From positions 166,001 to 230,000 of the forward strand of contig CAJHZI010000424.1 of NCBI GenBank assembly GCA_905160935.1: a stretch of 64,000 nucleotides of DNA, given 5' to 3'. Both the position numbers and the translations under genes were made by a program. Under the pieces are notes generated by a model. It saw only the letters and a list, made by a program, of their open reading frames with translations, was not told the DNA's origin and did no database searches. The DNA comes from Enchytraeus crypticus. Lineage: Eukaryota; Annelida; Clitellata; Enchytraeida; Enchytraeidae. This document shows positions 21,546 to 32,735 of the stretch, piece by piece. Position 1 is the stretch's first letter. The number at the start of each line of letters is the position of its first letter.

Positions 21546-22680
21546 GTTCAATTTTTTCATTTTTTTCTCTTGAATTTTTTATTTCACACGAATCCATGTT
21601 CCAGAAATAACAGTACTGGAATAGAACACATTTACATGCTTGTTTTAAGACCCAGTTAGAGTGCTTCACAGGTTCTGCTAGGTTATTAACAATTCTTTAA
21701 ATGTTTAATCATATCTTCGCTATTGATAGCGCCAACTGTCACAAGCTCAGATAACCTAACATAACATCACAGTACTGAGGCAGGAGTAATTGCATGCTTG
21801 ATAAAGAGTCACTAGGCCTAAACATTTAGCATTTATGTATGTAGGCCTATATGCATGTAGTTCAGTGAGATAGAGAAGCAATTTTCAAAAAATCAAGTAA
21901 CAAACTAATTATTTCTATTATATGTCTATTTCTATATGCCCATAATGTCACTTATTTATACCGTAAAATAGCAAATTAAATTATAAATAGAATTTACTCA
22001 TAAATGTTATAAAAACTGTCTATACTTATTATTCGCATTTTTAATACACTTAGGCCTATAGATTCTGCCTCGACGAATTTATCTGGAAATCCATTCCCAC
22101 TATTAATAACTTTGACTAAAAGTATATACGCGCATGATTACATTTCATCCGAGGTGTACACTCTAACCGATACACCATATCCCCTCCCCAAATAGGTCAC
22201 GTGAATGATTGCTAGTTGTTCATTCATATACCAAGAAAATCTGTTGAAGTCTAAAAACCGTGTTAACCCTTTCTCTCGATTCGATGATATGCGCTATATA
22301 ATAAAGATCAACTCAGCAAGGTTTTAAAGTTTTCATCATTGTACGACACTAAAGCCGAAAACTACGCTAAAAGTGAGTTGTTTGCTAAGGTTTGTAGAGA
22401 ATAATAATATTACGTAATAATTTACATAATAGAGGCCTACAATTCATTGATTTGCATCACATAATTTAATAATGCATCCCGAAGAAAGCTTCGAATATTA
22501 AATTAAGGCTCATTATATTAGCTCAATTAAATTAAATCTCATAGAATTACATGCCAAATGAAAGTAGGTGCAAGCAAATTAAACATTTCACAAGGAATTC
22601 ATCTTCTGGAAACAAAATTCATTCATCTTTTCCAGTTTAAGTCCTCGAATTGCAATATAGTTGTTATTTATCTTTATTTA
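21546..22680. other. No gene seen
   Basis: AT-rich; several TAGGCCTA-type words, which recur through the window, but no supported feature. Confidence 0.4.
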
Positions 22681-22681
22681 T

Positions 22682-22775
22682 CTGGCTTGAGCCAGTGGCA
22701 ATGTTGGTATGATATTCGACCGCGGATCAGTAGGCCCTATGTGCGGGGTTCAAATTGAAAGCTCACCGTCATCAG
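22682..22775 (+). mobile_element. SINE family A, tRNA-like head only
   Basis: GAGCCAGTGGCAATG...CGACCGCGGATCAG...GCGGGGTTCAAAT: the A-box/B-box head of family A, cut off after the B box by the TCATC satellite. Confidence 0.65.
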
Positions 22776-23460
22776 AGGTGATCATCTGATCATCTCTTCA
22801 CCTGACCATCTCATAATCACATAATCTCATCATCTCATCATCTGTTCATCTCATCATCTCTTCACCTGATCATCCCTTCATCTCATAATCTCATCATCTC
22901 TTTATCTAATCATCTCTTCATCTCTTCATCTCATCATCTCATCATCTCTTCGTCCCATCATGTCTTCATCACACCATCTCTTCATGCCATCATCTCTTCA
23001 TCTCTTCATCTCATCATCTCTTCATCCCATCATCTCTTCATCCCATCATCTCGTCATCTCATCATCTCATCATTTCTTCATCTCACCATCTCATCATCTC
23101 ATCATATCTTCGTCTCACCACCTCATCATCTCATCATTTCTTTATCTCATTATCTCATCATCTCGTCATCTCATCATCTGATCATTTCTTCATCTCACCA
23201 TCTCATCATCTCATCATCTCATCATTTCTTCATCTCACCATCTCATAATTTCATCATTTCTTCATCTCATCATCTCATCATTTCTTCATCTCATCATCTC
23301 GTCATCTTTTCATCTCATCATCTCGTCATCTCATCATCTCATCATTTCTTCATCTCATCATCTCATCATTTCTTCATTTCATCATTTCTTCACCTCTTCA
23401 TCACATTATCTCATCATCTCTTCATCTCATCATCTCTCTCATTCTACCATCACTTTATTT
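22775..23460. repeat. TCATC-type satellite, ~680 bp
   Basis: Irregular array of TCATC, TCTTCATC and TTTCTTCATC words. It encodes a low-complexity Ser/His/Ile frame that is not a gene. A related but distinct TGATC-based array lies at 52725-53215. Confidence 0.9.
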
Positions 23461-24425
23461 CTTTATCTCTATCGCAAAATATGTAGGCCTACTATGCATT
23501 TACAGAGTAAGAGTTAAGCTTTAAATTACAATCTTTTATTTCTAATTTCAGTAACAACTTACTATACACTATTTCGTAAATGTTTCTTAACTAGTCAGTG
23601 CATCATCATGAACAACGCGTACTTGTACAAGTATACTGTACAAAAATAAACTCTAAATCGCACTCTAAGAATAAACTCTAAACTGCATAAACTCTATTGC
23701 GAAAGATACCTGAATTATGATAAATGAGCCACACGCAGTGGGCTGCTCCTCCTGAAGTAGAATTAGTGTAACGATTCTCCACTTCAAAGATGATCAATCA
23801 TTAGATATAAGAGGGATACAAATATTCGTATAATCCTTCTAGAGGATCCAGGAAATGAGCCGCGGAAGGAATTCTTTAAAGTCTTTAAATTTTTAGAATT
23901 TATTTAATGGCCATAGTTGCAATGTTTACAAGTGAGATAATCCGCGGTTTAAACCTCAACAGAGGCGTGAACCATGTATTAGTCACAAAAGTATTCCCTT
24001 TGAGCAGCTAAAAATATCTAATGTTTGAATATCTAATTAATCTCATTACAGGGTCTCTATATGATAAAAAAAATACATCTATATTTACTAATACTAATAA
24101 TAAGACTAAATTTATTATTTGGAAAAATGCGAGAGGAAATTACATGTACATAATTGTAGGATAATACGCTATTTTGACAAAACATTTTATAATGTATTGA
24201 TTAAATATTTTGTCAGACTTAATTTCTAATTGACCTCTGCAATCATTAGTGACACGTTTATCCTTGATGTTATGTTTTGATGTTATGGTTGCTAAGCCTA
24301 TCAATTGATGAGTTGATGTTAATGTGTTTGTCAAGAATAAATTAGAAAAAAATCTTTAAAAACTTACACCTACTGATCCTCAGATAAATTACGGGCATGC
24401 TGCTCATTCCGTTATATGTAGCAAG
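23461..24425. other. No gene seen
   Basis: AT-rich intergenic DNA without supported ORF. Confidence 0.4.
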
Positions 24426-24429
24426 TACT

Positions 24430-24630
24430 AGCAACAACAACAATTAGAGTGCTACTGTCGTAATTGACAACATCGAGCAATATTTAAAAAATCCAAGCCA
24501 AAGAGCAATAAAGAGTTTAAAATCGATAAATAAAATCCAAAGCCCAGAAAAACATTTCGAAAGGAGAGGTACAAAGAGGAAGATTTACGTGCTGGTCACA
24601 ATTCAGGGATACTGGATTGAAAGGAGACAT
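24430..24630 (+). repeat. Dispersed repeat family D (SINE-like)
   Basis: AACAACAACAATTAGAGTG and GACAACATCGAGCA head, then a diverged body with AATCCAAGCC and GGAGAGGTACAAAGAGG. Confidence 0.55.
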
Positions 24631-24839
24631 CGATGAGGCTTGATATTTAACTACATGTGTAACAGTTTTCCTGCAGGAAAGCCAAGTACGATGTGAGTCA
24701 CAAGAAGAGTTTTTAAGGGGTGATTTATGAGTAGTCTAGATCTAAGGTAAACAACGATTCGACGATTCGGTGATCTGCGGTAATGAGACATTACGAACTA
24801 TAACGTAGCATTTTATGTGGCCTGATTGTTTGGACTATT

Positions 24840-24965
24840 CCAGTATTGTGTCCGGGTGGCATAAGAATAGACTAACTGTGGACTGCACGTGTCGTAAAAG
24901 GCGATAAAGCACTAAGATTCAAAATAAGAAAAGTCAATCGGTTGGGGAGCGCATAGGCTCCAGAA
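24840..24965 (+). mobile_element. SINE family B head fragment
   Basis: Sense-strand head: ATTGTGTCCGGGTG, AGAATAGAC, CTGCACGTGTCGTAA, AGGCGA. Ends about 115 bp before the peptide-precursor gene exon. Confidence 0.45.
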
Positions 24966-25081
24966 ATTGCTACATATATTAAAAAATGAATAGGAAAGTT
25001 TAAAATCCCGACCTAACTTAAACTACGATTCAAGGGATGATGATGATAGTTGTTTGTATTATTCCCGCAGATATCATAGAG

Positions 25082-25675
25082 ATGGTTCGTCTAATCCTGT
25101 TGACTCTCGGTCTCTGTGCGCTCGCTCAGATAGAAGCCTACCCAGCAGATTCACTCTCTTCGGTTAAGCGCTTAGCTCAACCTGATAAAAGGGCACTCCT
25201 GGAAAAAAAATGTCCTGCCGAGGAAATATCTCATGTTGAGAAGAGATATCTTGCGGAGAAGAGAGAAGCTCTACTGAAGAGAGCACCTATAGAGAAGAGA
25301 TATCTTGAAGAAAAGAGAGCAGCTCCACTGAAGAGAGCTCCTATAGAGAAGAGATATCTTGCGGAGAAGAGAGCTGCTCAACAGAAGAGAGCTCCTATAG
25401 AGAAGAGATATCTTGCGGAGAAGAGAGCTGCTCAACAGAAGAGAGCTCCTATAGAGAAGAGATATCTTGCGGAGAAGAGAGCTGCTCAACAGAAGAGAGC
25501 TCCTATAGAGAAGAGATATCCTGCGGAGAAGAGAGCTGCTCAACAGAAGAGAGCTCCTATAGAGAAGAGATATCCTGCGGAGAAGAGAGCTGCTCAACAG
25601 AAGAGAGCTCCTATAGAGAAGAGATATCTTGCGGAGAAGAGAGCAGCTCCATCCTGTGGATCTTGTTACACCTGA
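25082..25675 (+). CDS. Secreted repetitive peptide precursor (Lys-Arg-bounded tetrapeptides)
   Basis: 197 aa. The ATG at 25082 is chosen because it begins a clean signal peptide (MVRLILLTLGLCALAQIEA, residues 1-19); the upstream open frame crosses a splice-acceptor-like CCCGCAG at 25064-25070, so the 5' UTR is probably spliced. After a leader with KR sites comes a 54-bp tandem array (25247-25624): seven 18-residue units of YxxE-KR, AAxx-KR, APIE-KR. Tetrapeptides: Tyr series YLAE/YLEE/YPAE (8 in all), APIE (7, invariant), AAQQ (5) plus variants EALL and AAPL. The last unit, YLAE-KR, is followed by the C-terminal decapeptide AAPSCGSCYT. The architecture is that of a neuropeptide/secreted-peptide prohormone cut by furin/PC-type proteases and trimmed by carboxypeptidase. 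There is no C-terminal Gly for amidation. An AATAAA lies at 25863. I do not recognise the family; function unknown. Genuine expression is likely given signal peptide, array conservation and open frame. Confidence 0.85.
   Translation: MVRLILLTLGLCALAQIEAYPADSLSSVKRLAQPDKRALLEKKCPAEEISHVEKRYLAEKREALLKRAPIEKRYLEEKRAAPLKRAPIEKRYLAEKRAAQQKRAPIEKRYLAEKRAAQQKRAPIEKRYLAEKRAAQQKRAPIEKRYPAEKRAAQQKRAPIEKRYPAEKRAAQQKRAPIEKRYLAEKRAAPSCGSCYT
25247..25624 (+). repeat. 54-bp coding minisatellite, seven units
   Basis: Exact 54-bp period encoding 18 residues. Units 3-5 are identical in protein (YLAE/AAQQ/APIE), and units 6-7 share the Leu-to-Pro change (YPAE), so recent copies arose by unequal exchange or slippage within the array. 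Units 1 and 2 are the most diverged. Confidence 0.95.
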
Positions 25676-26400
25676 CTCAGACTCACAAAACGGACGCGAA
25701 ATCCTTAAATCCTAACTATTCAAAGGATTTGTGTCTCATCTCGTACATTAAACTACACTAATCCAAAGACCCCAACTGTTACGGATTAACTGACAGACTA
25801 CTGTGTTAAATATATAATTATTTTAATTTAAACTAAAACGCGAATTTAATACAGATCAAGAAAATAAAGAAAAATCCAAATAGATAGCATCAACGAAAAG
25901 TTATAAGGTATAAATCGACTGTCCTTATGATGAATCCGAAATATTCACATACACGTTTAACTCGTAACACTAAAACGACTTTACATGATATAATATCAAC
26001 GAAAATACAAAACCTAGCTCTGTCTAATTAACGCTTCAAAACGTAAATTCCACTATGAAATGCTCACTGATTATTTCCTCAATAACTGCGTTAGTATACT
26101 TGAATTACTTCGGGAACTCTTTCCTCTGATCAACTATTGATCAACTCTTGGATATCACCTAAGGATTATCCAACACTGTTCTGTAACAGTCTACTCTAAT
26201 TCTTTTGTTCCTTCTAATCCTCTATCCAAACTAACACGTGGAATCTCATCTACTACTTCCTCTCTTGACCTTCACCTTCCTCTTCTCAAAAACAAAAACC
26301 CTCGTAGCTCCGCCCACCCTCGTGACGTCACGCTAAACATAATAGTAAGTAACCCTTGAACTCTTAATAATAAAAATACAAATACAAGTAAAAATAACAT
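25676..26400. other. 3' flank of peptide-precursor gene
   Basis: Contains the probable 3' UTR (polyadenylation signal near 25863). No further ORF supported. Confidence 0.45.
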
Positions 26401-26404
26401 TATA

Positions 26405-26585
26405 TAACATAACAACAATTAGAGTGTTACAGTCATCAATGACAACATCGAGCTTTATTGAGACAAAATCAAGTCTGTGAGCATAAAGAAGGTCCAAAAA
26501 CGGTGCAAATTCCAAAATCCAGATAATCAGTCCAATGCAAGGGGAATTAAAGAAAAGGAGGTTTAGGCGCAGGTCGCTGTAATTA
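26405..26585 (+). repeat. Dispersed repeat family D (SINE-like)
   Basis: ACAACAATTAGAGTGTTAC, GACAACATCGAGC, GTGCAAATTCCAAAATCC and AAGGAGGTTTA blocks align with the 5622-5815 copy. Confidence 0.6.
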
Positions 26586-27284
26586 TATTGTTGTTATTGT
26601 CGTACTGTTGTTGAATACCGGGCTGTCATACACTATCAGCCTATCAGATTCACACAAGCACCAAGCACAAAACTAATAAAAGTTTAACTCATAAGTATGT
26701 AAGATGTTAATTGATAAACGCTAAGAAAATTACCAGTTTCGTTAAGTGCTTTTTGTATTTAGTTGTAAAAATTGATAATACGCGAATATTAGAATTGAAG
26801 GTGGTATTTTTCCAGTTCGTACAAGTAGTATTTACACGTACAAGTAGTATTTACATACAGGTACGTTTTATAAAAAGAAGTGAGTTTTGTATAGGTAACT
26901 GGATCCATATAGTCTGTTTGTGTAATTGACATGGTTGAGGTCAAACAGGGTCGCTAGCACTTTAGACGTTGATAATTTGTTACATAGGGATTTATGAATA
27001 GGTTTTGCTAAACAAAATGTATGCAATAAACAAATAGGCAAGGAATTGTGCAAAACGTAGATCTTTGACATTATTAAAAGGGTTCATTCCTTATAATGCT
27101 CTTAATACTCTATTACATGCAACGTGCAATGGTAGCATGCTTCAAGAAGCATATCCATAGATGACGATGCAGTAGCTCACGCGAGAATGTATAAGTGAAA
27201 AATATAAATTTCTACGACATGATATACAGTGGATCTAGAATAAATTGCCTTCACGGTATGATTGCTAGTAGCGAAGTGAGTTTT

Positions 27285-27505
27285 GCAGAAAAAGTTGATG
27301 GCCTGAACAGCGCAACATTAAAGTATGGAATTAAAATTAATTATTAAAGAAAACAAAAGTGATGATTGTGTCAAAGAAGGAAAAAAGTAAATATAGAAAT
27401 AGACGGTACGAAGTTAAATTAGAACGAGTAAAGAGTTTCAGATATTTATGACGCACTTTAACAGAAGATGGGAAATGTAAAACAACAATAAAATGTAGAG
27501 ATACT
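27285..27505 (+). mobile_element. RTE-like LINE fragment
   Basis: Broken plus-strand frames read EKVDGLNSATLKYGIKIN and KLERVKSFRYL...LTEDGKCKTTIKCR. These match the segment just after the FADD motif in the RTE copies (MDRLNDTAVRYGMKIN; KLEQVRSFKYLG). Decayed. Confidence 0.65.
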
Positions 27506-27517
27506 TAGTATCTGGGA

Positions 27518-27655
27518 ATCGCCACGGCTGGAGCCAGTGGCGATGTCGGTAAGATACTCGACCGCTGATCAGTATGTGCGGGGTTCAAATCCTGGGCTCG
27601 CCCGTCACTGACATCGCTTTCGAGTGAGGAGACTGGCGTTAGCTTTACCAGCTTT
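27518..27655 (+). mobile_element. tRNA-derived SINE, family A
   Basis: Head GGAGCCAGTGGCGATGTC (A-box region), B box GGGGTTCAAATCC, then CGCCCGTCACTGACATCGC and a 3' end GAGTGAGGAGACTGGCGTTA resembling the 3' end of the L2-like LINE. Copies: 54845-54965, 55040-55165, 43190-43305 (-), 35895-36030 (-). Confidence 0.75.
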
Positions 27656-27779
27656 CACTATAACTACTATTACTACTATTACAAATACCATTACTACTAC
27701 TACAACTACTACTACTACATAAACTACTACTGATAATACAATTAAAGCTTCTTCCATTATCATTTGCGCTTACGAAATG

Positions 27780-29260
27780 TAAACAAACTCCGCTCTTATA
27801 ATTAATTTATATTTTTCAATAGTTCGTCAAATAGTTCATTTTTACAACAAATTTTCGACTACCATTTATAGCCCCCACCGCCCACACAATAGCGTTAATA
27901 ATTGTCAAGATTTAATTATTCGTAGATGACACATGAAGTCGCATCTTGCCGGATGTCCTCTCTAACGTTCCAAAGAGATAAGATACTGATTGGGAAACTT
28001 AGTAACTTTAAAACCTGCTGATAAAAATAAACATTAATTTTAGTACATGAAAAATCAGCAATAACATGCAGGCCTATATGGCAATATTTGAAAGTGTCTT
28101 ACAGGAAGTTATTGAGAGAACTTTTCAGGCACAGCTTTAACTGGTTATTTATTTATTGTTATTATTTTCCAATTAGTTAATTTTCTTGAATGAATTTTTT
28201 GAATTTTCTTGGATTTACATAGTATATGGCTTAACGGATCCCTCTAGTAATTAATTAAAACCGATCCTATTTTGCTTTCTTATCACAGATTAGAATATAA
28301 AAATGTGCATTTAGTCACGAACTCCACATCCAAGCAATAGGAAAGTGATTAAAGCAAGATAGCTTAAATTCATGCATAAGGTAAAGCAATAAATAGTAGT
28401 TACTAAAAGTAGGCTAATTTAAAGTCTTATTTAGAGAATTTCTTCTGTATCAATAAAAAATGTAAAACTGAAATTGTAAAGCTTCAACTGTATATGTTGA
28501 TGGATAGTAGTGCCAAACCTTTAGAAGGAATAACTAAACAAACTTTAAGTTTCATTTTAAACGACCAATCTTACTAGTTATTCTGACATTCTATTTCAGA
28601 ATAAGTTGAATTCATTTTTTGAAAATAGTCATGCAAAATTACTTATTACTGTTAACTAATTAACTAAATCTTGGAATTACATGACTGATCAGCCTGAAAT
28701 GTGAAGAAGCTCCAGCACTATTCCTCACTTCTTTAGCATATATACTTAAGAAATCAGCATTACAGATAAATTGTCTCTACATGTATAGGCATCATCATCA
28801 ACAGCATGAACTATATAATTTGCAATTACCTTTAGGCTGCTGGCTTAGTTGTAAGAGAGCTTATCAAGCAGATCGTTCAAGCCCTGATCAAAGCGACTGA
28901 CTGAGGCTCTCAGTACAGACATCTCCTGCTCTATATCGCTGAGTAGACCTGAGTTAGCGCAGCAATGTTTCGCTACAGACTCAACCGATTTCTTCTCCCG
29001 ATCGTAGTAGTACTTAACACCTTGTTCATTGAATTTGATTTCTCTCTTTTCACTTTCGAGTAAACCGAAGACTTGGTTCACTAACACACCCAATACCAAC
29101 AGCGTCAGTAGAGACTTCATCTTCGCGTCCTAAGCTGTAGACCAAGGTGCATAATTTATAAAATTAATTCATTATAATATCAATCAATCACTTAATCAAT
29201 AAATTCAATCCTCAACAAATCCATCAAATGCCAAATTAATATTGGCTTCGTGATAGATAT
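27780..29260. repeat. Segmental duplication, copy A
   Basis: Gene 28845-29120 and its flanks are recognisably homologous to the interrupted block at about 55430-61830. Shared marks: AAAACCTG...GTAAAAATAAACAT-type words (28011 against 55650), a CTTACTAGTTA...TTCTGA block (28570 against 56950), CCAGCACTATTCCTCACTTC (28712 against 57110), then the coding region. Both start next to a family A SINE. Confidence 0.7.
28845..29120 (-). CDS. Small secreted CC-module protein, paralogue 1
   Basis: 91 aa. Signal peptide residues 1-19 (MKSLLTLLVLGVLVNQVFG), a short acidic/basic propeptide with EKR at 24-26 and EKK at 42-44, then CC at 53-54 followed by ANSGLLSDIEQEMSVL and a heptad-like helix to the end. 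The same module, at high identity, forms the C-terminus of the protein at 61374-61727. A diverged version with CC-x22-C occurs twice in the lectin at 37639-49778; here the position of the third Cys is Phe. A good splice donor (AAAG/GTAATT) lies about 16 nt after the stop, so the gene may have a 3' UTR intron or may be a shortened lectin-type gene. Family not recognised; function unknown. A secreted, oligomerising role is inferred from the helix. Confidence 0.8.
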   Translation of the reverse strand: MKSLLTLLVLGVLVNQVFGLLESEKREIKFNEQGVKYYYDREKKSVESVAKHCCANSGLLSDIEQEMSVLRASVSRFDQGLNDLLDKLSYN

Positions 29261-29599
29261 AACTCTTCCCATAGATGTGGTTATAATTTGAACAAAATGG
29301 AAGTGAAGCAGGACGGTTTGACACTGTTTGCAGAGCAGTCAATGATAAATTAGCTACAGCCATTGTTGAACCAATGGCCTCCACGTTTGAGAAGGGGGCT
29401 TAATTGTAAGACGTTTAATTAGTGATATTTCTAAATATTCTTCAGGAAAGGACTTTTAATTCACGGTATTTACAGCTCACGGGTTGGAGAAGATAGTAGA
29501 AATCTAAATATAGAAATTATGCTAATGTTTATTGATCTCTTTCTCCTCGAAATTAAGTTGCGGACCTCACGGATCCTATCATAATTAGTCTGCCGTAAG

Positions 29600-29865
29600 A
29601 CTCAGAGGCGCATCCATAATTTTTTTGGGGGGGGCCAAAAGGTTTTCAGGACCATTATAAATAATGCAACCGTTTTGTTAGTTTTTTTAGAGACTGAAAA
29701 GATTGACAATGATCGCTGAACTCTCGTACCCTAACAGTCCACTGCTAAACGTCATGTTAAATTCCTTTTCGTTAATATATGACACAATCTTTAAGTTTAA
29801 AGAAATTCACAAAGATTTTTGGGGGGCCAGGGCCCCCTTGGCCCCCCTGGATCACCTACTTGGCA
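29600..29865. mobile_element. Possible decayed DNA-transposon remnant
   Basis: Short block bounded by GAGGCGCATCCATAA with a G run on the left and a C run followed by CTGGATCACC on the right. It resembles the CAGGGGCGGATCCAGG-terminated repeat at 3644-3659, but the ends do not pair well. Confidence 0.3.
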
Positions 29866-29869
29866 AGAC

Positions 29870-31095
29870 TGGAGAATAAGGTAGTACAAACCGAACTAGT
29901 GCAAAATATTCTTATAGCGTAGGCCTACATGTAGACCTTGGGCTTACAAACTGAGCTTACAAGCCAAAAGCCAAAGTAACCAAATTTACTATGCTGGATA
30001 AAAAAACTCTTCAATGTGCCCAACCCAATTGGCTAAATGGTTTACAGATTGAAAACTAAACAATAATAATAGCGAGGTAAAAACTTTTCGAAATTATCCG
30101 TATCAAATCTAATTATTATTCCTTCCATATATTTTCATAGAGGTCAAAAATTTAAAAGTACAATTTACTTGGATAGATGACAGAAACAAGCGGTTAATTC
30201 TCGTCAAAACTGTACATCCTTTAGTATAGAAAAAATAGTAAAGCTTGATTTTACAACGATTATTTTTCCATTGCGTTGGAGTATTATTGTATTGTTTTCT
30301 ATATGTAGATCTAATAAGAAGCGTCACGTTTAGACTAACCTCGCTTGTTGAATCCAAACAGTGAACAAATAAAGAGCAACACTAGAGGGAGAGAGATAAG
30401 ACTTTAGTGTGCGCACTAAGTCACGTAGCTGAAGAAATCAACGGTACTGAATCTAAAATGCTCAGCACAAATAATATATAAACATTTAATCTCATAGAAC
30501 TAAAACAGCAAAAATACTCGTTCGTGAAATACTGCAGAAATTATTAGATTCTATGTATTATGATCCGCCCATAAAGCAATGACAACCAACAATTGAATCG
30601 AAAATAAACATGGGCGGGGTTAAATTAACCAATGAAATAAGCCAATGTGATTTAAATTTAAGCAGTCATAAAACGTGTGTGTTTCAAAAGAGTGTCTTCG
30701 AGCCACTGACATTCATCACTTGGACAAAAATAACAAAACTTAATATAAAAAATATAATATATATTAAAAATCAATTGATTGACGGGTTATTGCGCGTGCA
30801 CCTCATCAATTACCAGCATTCATTACAATGACGTAACTGTTGAGATTTGCCCACGATTGTTTTTGTAGGATATGCTGCATTGGAGTTTTAATAATTTATG
30901 AGCAATTTCAGTGAAGAAATTAATCAAATTGGCGTCAGAATTTACTATGCGACAAATTAAGAACATCTATAAGTTCATGAAGCTTTCAGTCATAAGCTTG
31001 TGTCAAACCTTAAACAAGATGCTTTCTGAGGCTAGGAGAATCGGACTGCAATTTGATGATAATTGTCTAATCAATTCAATAATTGAATCAACCAA
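29870..31095. other. No gene seen
   Basis: AT-rich; the short ORFs on both strands show no motif or signal that supports them. Confidence 0.4.
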
Positions 31096-31099
31096 ATAA

Positions 31100-31335
31100 C
31101 CAATCAATCGGTCAGTCAGTCATTCAGTGAGTTATACAGTGAGTCAGTCAGTCAGGCAGCGAGCCAGTCAAAGAGTCAGTCAGTCAACGAGCCAGTCAGT
31201 AAGTCAGTCAGTGAATGAGTGAGTGAGTGATTGAGTGATTGAGTGAGTGAGTGATTCAGTCAGTCAGTCAGTCAGTCAGCCAGCCAGCCAACCAGCCAGA
31301 TAATCAATTAATCAATTAAGCAATCAGTCAATCAA
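31100..31335. repeat. (AGTC)n / (AATC)n tetranucleotide tract
   Basis: Imperfect array of CAGT/GAGT/CAAT tetramers over ~230 bp. Confidence 0.9.
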
Positions 31336-31465
31336 TCAATCAGTAACTCAATCAGAATTGAATGTCTTGTCTCATATAATAATTATTGAAAATATAAAAA
31401 CAATGAAAATGGTCTGTTGTAGAAATTGGCATTGTTCCTCACACATCTGTAAATTAATTCTTAAG

Positions 31466-31509
31466 CAATCTCTCTTTTTCTCTCCCTTTCTCTTTCTCAC
31501 TCTATCTCA

Positions 31510-31558
<49 letters not shown>

Positions 31559-31700
31559 CTATGTCTCTCTCTTTAGTGTTCTACCAAGTGATATTTTCAA
31601 TGTACATATTTATACTCAGTATCTGTTTCACGCTGCATAAATAGCACTTATAGATCAAAATAAGTTAACTCCTTCACAAAATGCTTTGTAAAGGTCAAAT
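31466..31700 (-). mobile_element. SINE family B, 3' half, with (GA)n tail
   Basis: Pyrimidine tract at 31466-31575 (GA tail on the element strand), then TAGTGTTCTACCAAGTG, ATTTATACTCAGTATC and TGCATAAATAGCAC, aligning with 41035-41160 and 20050-20170. The block at 31790-31870 resembles 61920-61995 and may belong to the gene duplication instead. Confidence 0.6.
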
Positions 31701-32499
31701 TTGTGAGGCCACTAGACTACAGTTTCTTAAGAAGAGAATGAGTGTGGGATTTGATTATTTATTTATTACAGACGACTAGAGAAAGAGAATTTTATACATG
31801 TTGGAGACGAATTAGAGAGGTTTTCGGGAGATCGTTCAGAAGGGAGCTACAGTAATCGAGTTTAGCTGAAAGACTACATAGACACATCGGGAGATCAGTC
31901 GAAGACACATAAAATGTAAGTTAAAGTGTCCTAGAATATAAGAGAATTTTTTTGGAAATATTAGATTTAATGAAAAGAGGTAGGACAAAGGTGGATGAAA
32001 GGTTTTTGGCGCTTGTCCGAGGAAGTACAGGAGGTATTGCGGGAGAAGAAGGCATTTAAGGAGTAAAGGAATAGTTGTTGTTAACTTTTAGCATTAGTTA
32101 TTAGCACTTCATTTAAGTTATTATCACAGACATTTCACTTGAATATATTTGTGATGTTATACGAGAATAGAGATTAATCGCCAGTTGAACTGGCTGGTAG
32201 CTGAGGTGGTAGCACTATCGATTGATAAAAAATACTATTTGATTCAAAGCCCCGACGCGTACTATCGCTGGGAGTGCACTATGTGTGGTAGCATAACAAA
32301 TGTAGTTTTGAAGTTTTACTAATAAAATATATGAGCTGTAAAGCCTATCACTATTTTGATAGACGATGATACTGTGGATGATTCTATAGGCCTAATTGTT
32401 TCTACATGTAAATTATAATGGATAGCTTTTATAGTATTTTTAATAGTGTGTATTTAATTTATTCCTATTATAATAAAAGATAATTAGTTCGACTTCAAT

Positions 32500-32735
32500 T
32501 AAACAATAAATGGTAATTAGTCCATCTAACTGAGGAAGGCAAAGGGAAACCACCTCAGATTCCATACTTTCCCAAGCTATGGCTACATAAGATATGGGTA
32601 AGGCATAGTCTTTGTGAAGGGGTTAACTTGTTGATCTAAGAAGTGCTCTTATGGAGCGAGAAAGCAGACTTTTGTATGAATATGTACCTTGAACCTGCCA
32701 CTTGGCAGTGCACTGAAGAAGAACTAGGCAATAAA
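32500..32735 (+). mobile_element. SINE family B, 3' half
   Basis: Sense copy: ACTGAGGAAGGCAAAGGGAA, TTTCCCAAGCTATGGC, GAAGTGCTCTTATGGAGCG, ending in ATGTACCTTGAACCTGCCAC and GGCAGTGCACTGAAGAAG, the segment shared with the RTE 3' end. Confidence 0.7.

Noticed and set aside
22960..23181. Ser/His/Leu-rich ORF
   Set aside because: Translation of the TCATC satellite; no gene evidence.
22775..23460. Possible CRISPR-like or piRNA-cluster array
   Set aside because: Units are short, irregular and have no spacers; it is a simple satellite in a eukaryotic genome.
25271..25597. 108-codon minus-strand ORF (Ser/Leu-rich) opposite the peptide precursor
   Set aside because: It is the antisense shadow of the 54-bp repeat and has no independent start, signal or motif.
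24845..25681. Larger gene joining the SINE B head to the peptide precursor
   Set aside because: The upstream part is repeat-derived and non-coding; only an acceptor-like site at 25070 is supported, not an upstream coding exon.
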